From Roseiflexus sp. (lineage in GTDB: Bacteria; Chloroflexota; Chloroflexia; Chloroflexales; Roseiflexaceae): a stretch of DNA of 45,066 nucleotides. This document shows, piece by piece, positions 41,223 to 45,066 of the stretch (the first letter of the stretch is position 1; each line of letters starts with the position of its first letter). Where the stretch lies: the NCBI GenBank assembly GCA_025062325.1, contig JANXAL010000064.1:1-45066 (forward strand). The letters run 5' to 3'. Both the position numbers and the translations under genes were made by a program. The notes below the pieces were generated by a model. The model was not told the DNA's origin. It was given only the letters and a program-made list of their open reading frames with translations, and searched no databases.

Positions 41223-41978
41223 CTATTCTTGAGCGTGCGACTCATTGAAGCTGCGTCTCTCGCGGAGAGCCGTCCATAAGAAGAGCGGCACCGCCGTCAT
41301 GATTCGCCGCCAGCGCCAGGGTTGCACCAGCAATCGATAGAGCCATTTCAGCCCCAACCGCTGCACAAGGGCTGGCGCACGCGGCACGACGCCAGCCAAT
41401 TCATCGAACGTTCCGCCAACCCCCATGGCAACCGGAACGCGCAGGATCGGCTGATTGCGCGCAATCCACAGGTCCTGCGCCGGGTGCCCGTATGCTACCA
41501 GGAGCACGTCCGGTTTGGCAGCAAGGATCCGTTCACGGATCGCCGGTTCATCGTCGGGGTGGGGCGATCCGGCATAACAGCCAGCAATGCGCAGTCCGGG
41601 GTTTGCCCGCTGAAGCGCTGCCGCAGCGCGTTCCGCCACACCGGGAGCGGCGCCGAGGAGAAAGAGCGACCAGCCGCGCTGTGCGGCTTCTGCGGCAATG
41701 CGCTCCGTCAGCGCAACGCCGGTCACGCGACCGCGCAATGGCGTTCCACGCCAGCGCGCAGCCAGAATGATGCCGAAACCGTCGGGAGTCGCCAGATCAG
41801 CAGCCGCTAGAACCTGCCGGAAGGCGCAGTTGCGTCGCGCCTCCATAATGAACTCCGGGTTGATGGTGACGATCTGATGCGGTCCGCCGTCGGCGATAAA
41901 CCTGGCAACGGCGGCGATGGCATCGTCCATCAGCACATCGTCGACGGCGACTCCCAGAATAGTAACACGTTTGCGCAT
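41223..41978 (-). CDS. WecG/TagA/CpsF family glycosyltransferase
   Basis: The 251-residue enzyme has the WecG/TagA signature TINPEFIMEARRN and ATPDGFGIILAARWRGTPL, then GAAPGVAERAA, KPDVLLVAYGHPAQDLWIARN and VAMGVGGTFDELAG. TagA transfers N-acetylmannosamine to lipid-linked GlcNAc and WecG a mannosaminuronic acid, so a second-sugar step in surface glycan synthesis is likely. The C-terminal VPRAPALVQRLGLKWLYRLLVQPWRWRRI is a membrane-association tail of the family. It would follow the polyprenyl-phosphate transferase (7176-8303), although not genetically linked. It is divergent from aspS. Confidence 0.88.
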   Translation of the reverse strand: MRKRVTILGVAVDDVLMDDAIAAVARFIADGGPHQIVTINPEFIMEARRNCAFRQVLAAADLATPDGFGIILAARWRGTPLRGRVTGVALTERIAAEAAQRGWSLFLLGAAPGVAERAAAALQRANPGLRIAGCYAGSPHPDDEPAIRERILAAKPDVLLVAYGHPAQDLWIARNQPILRVPVAMGVGGTFDELAGVVPRAPALVQRLGLKWLYRLLVQPWRWRRIMTAVPLFLWTALRERRSFNESHAQE

Positions 41979-41983
41979 AGTAT

Positions 41984-42012
41984 TGGACAGCCCCTTCTCA
42001 TGCGGCTATAAT
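41984..42012 (+). promoter_or_regulatory. Promoter of aspS
   Basis: TGGACA (41984-41989), 17 bases, TATAAT (42007-42012). This gives a leader of about 70 bases before ATG 42091, whose ribosome site is AAAGGAG. Confidence 0.7.
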
Positions 42013-42090
42013 GGCGTTCTCTGAGAGCGCAAAGCGTTGGAAACGCCAGCTCACGACTTTGTATTCTGCGATTATAAAAGGAGTGATGGT

Positions 42091-43860
<1,770 letters not shown>

Positions 43861-43874
43861 AGAGAGGTGTCTCG

Positions 43875-44441
43875 ATGAAAATCTACACACGCACGGGGGA
43901 TAAAGGCGAAACCGGCTTGTGGGGCGGATTGCGCGTTCCGAAGGACGCTCCCCGCGTCCAGGCATACGGCACGGTCGATGAATGCAACGCCGCCATCGGC
44001 GTGGCGCGTGCGGCGGGGCTTGATGCTGACCTCGATGCGCTGCTGGCGCGAGTCCAGAACGATCTTTTTGTCGTTGGCGCCGACCTGGCGACCCCCGGCG
44101 AGGCGGCGAATATTCCGCGCATTGGCGCAGATGCGGTGCATGCGCTCGAACAGGCGATCGACGAACTGGAAGCGCAACTAGAGCCGCTGCGCCAGTTCAT
44201 CCTGCCTGGCGGCGCGCCGTCTGCCGCCTATCTCCATCTGGCGCGCACCATCTGTCGCCGCGCCGAACGCTGGGTTGTGACGCTCAGTCGGAGCGAACCG
44301 GTCAACCCGCAGATTATCGTCTATCTAAACCGTCTCTCGGACCTGCTGTTCGTCGCGGCGCGCCGCGCCAACGCGAGCGCTGGCGTGTCTGATGTGCCAT
44401 GGGAAAGCCCGCGGGTGCGCAAAGCTTCGGAGGGCGGTTGA
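43875..44441 (+). CDS. ATP:cob(I)alamin adenosyltransferase, PduO type
   Basis: The 188-residue enzyme makes adenosylcobalamin from cob(I)alamin and ATP. Motifs: MKIYTRTGDKGETGLWGG (ATP site), VQAYGTVDECNAAIGVA, RTICRRAERWVV and NRLSDLLFVAARRAN. This is the PduO/EutT/MMAB-like fold of homotrimers. It overlaps no gene but follows aspS with GAGAGGTGTC before the ATG, so the two are probably cotranscribed. No other B12 gene is near. Confidence 0.92.
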   Translation: MKIYTRTGDKGETGLWGGLRVPKDAPRVQAYGTVDECNAAIGVARAAGLDADLDALLARVQNDLFVVGADLATPGEAANIPRIGADAVHALEQAIDELEAQLEPLRQFILPGGAPSAAYLHLARTICRRAERWVVTLSRSEPVNPQIIVYLNRLSDLLFVAARRANASAGVSDVPWESPRVRKASEGG

Positions 44442-44503
44442 CGAGGGGGACGGCGATGAGCTGCCCACAGGTCAAAAACCCGTATATTCGGATTGCCCTG
44501 CGG

Positions 44504-44541
44504 CGAGCCAGAGCTGGCACTGGCTCGTCGCCCGTCTTTTT
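44504..44541 (+). terminator. Rho-independent-like terminator after the PduO gene
   Basis: CGAGCCAG (44504-44511) and CTGGCTCG (44520-44527) form an 8-bp stem; CCGTC and a run of T (44536-44541) follow at a slightly longer distance than usual. The stop lies 62 bases upstream. Confidence 0.5.
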
Positions 44542-44631
44542 GAACCAGAGAATGGCAGTGCAGCAACTCCCCAACTCATTGTGCTACAATGATCAAAGGC
44601 AATGCCGACAGTTCACCTCACAGGCGCGCCT

Positions 44632-45066
44632 ATGACGGTCGATATTCTTCCTGTCGCAGGAACAGTCTCCCATCTGCCGCCGCCTCCCGGCGGTCGCTGG
44701 ACAGTGGCGGATTATGAGCGCCTGCCAGACGATGGGCAACGCTACGAACTGATCGAGGGAGACCTGCGTATGGCGCCTGCTCCGAACCCCGACCATCAAC
44801 ACGTCAGCGGTTTGATTTTCTACTATCTGATGCAGTATGTTCAGATGGCCGGGCACAGACGGGTGTTCACGGCGCCGATCGATGTGGAACTCAGCCCGGT
44901 CACGATAGTGCAGCCCGATGTGGTGGTGCTGTTGCGCGGCGGCGCGGCGACGATCACCGCGCAACGCATTGTCGGCCCGCCAGACCTGGTGGTGGAGGTG
45001 GTGTCTCCCGGCACCGCCAGTTACGACCGGCGCGAGAAGCGCGACCTGTACGCCGCTGCCGGGGTG
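44632..45066 (+). CDS. Uma2 (DUF820) family protein, partial at window end
   Basis: The frame is open from ATG 44632 to the last base (145 codons) and has no stop. The protein begins MTVDILPVAGTVSHLPPPPG and reads WTVADYERLPDDGQRYELIEGDLRMAP, then VQPDVVVLLRG and GPPDLVVEVVSPGTASYDRREKRDLYAAAGV. This is the Uma2 fold with a PD-(D/E)xK nuclease-like core, in which QPDVVV and LVVEVVSP supply the acidic residues. The family is expanded in Chloroflexota and cyanobacteria; activity is unproved. A TACAAT (44585-44590) may be its -10. Confidence 0.88.
   Translation, partial: MTVDILPVAGTVSHLPPPPGGRWTVADYERLPDDGQRYELIEGDLRMAPAPNPDHQHVSGLIFYYLMQYVQMAGHRRVFTAPIDVELSPVTIVQPDVVVLLRGGAATITAQRIVGPPDLVVEVVSPGTASYDRREKRDLYAAAGV

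Overview
The window looks like chromosome of a filamentous anoxygenic phototroph of the Chloroflexota, most probably Roseiflexus or a close relative. This rests on high GC, dense short operons, a BchI/ChlI-type ATPase, a clade-style C-terminal processing peptidase, family-4 uracil-DNA glycosylase, DUF503 and Uma2 genes, and short palindromic or low-complexity spacers. The genus is inferred from recollection of such genomes, not from a search. I see no rRNA, tRNA, CRISPR array, transposase, phage gene or plasmid gene. Most of the window is ordinary housekeeping sequence with some unusual accessory units.

Region 1 (1-7100). A zinc-ribbon/cold-shock-like protein is followed by a minus-strand cassette: a 49-residue CxxC protein, a zinc-independent S18 paralogue and a protein in which 24 of 107 residues are His. 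The cassette sits behind a near-consensus promoter with an inverted repeat over its -10, which looks like a zinc-limitation (Zur-type) unit. Next come a repeat-rich spacer, a methyltransferase, a frameshifted PAS-PAS-STAS gene, an S41 peptidase without the usual lysine, and upp.

Region 2 (7100-18800). This holds a polyprenyl-phosphate sugar-phosphate transferase, a PEBP protein, an RlmI-like methyltransferase, two small membrane proteins, a family-4 UDG with a His in place of one Fe-S cysteine, a PH-like membrane protein, RNase J, a RimI-like acetyltransferase behind a duplicated OB-like lipoprotein, an anchored coiled-coil protein, an alpha/beta hydrolase, an FmdB zinc ribbon and a sugar nucleotidyltransferase.

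Region 3 (18900-29500, all minus strand). One compact operon reads rlmI-like, argJ, Lon-N-domain protein, DUF503 protein, BchI/ChlI-like ATPase. A second reads sbcC, SUMF1-domain protein, D-lyxose-isomerase-like protein. An ATP-grasp ligase stands alone.

Region 4 (29900-41200). YggX lies opposite an alanine-dehydrogenase-like gene that lacks the usual substrate lysine, followed by an acyl-CoA hydrolase/CoA-transferase. A stress island follows: three UspA-type proteins, a phosphoribosyltransferase translationally coupled to a CBS-pair protein with C-terminal cysteine clusters, and a divergent second CBS protein. After a long two-way hairpin comes a LysR regulator coupled by ATGA to an R2-like ligand-binding oxidase (R2lox) with all metal ligands and the Val/Tyr cross-link pair. 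A truncated Ca2+/H+ antiporter and a CoA-binding protein complete the region.

Region 5 (41200-45066). A WecG/TagA glycosyltransferase is divergent from aspS, aspS is followed by a PduO-type cobalamin adenosyltransferase, and a Uma2-family gene runs off the window end.

The best candidates for new biology are the zinc cassette with its unassigned 49-residue protein, the LysR-R2lox pair, and the UspA/CBS/phosphoribosyltransferase island.
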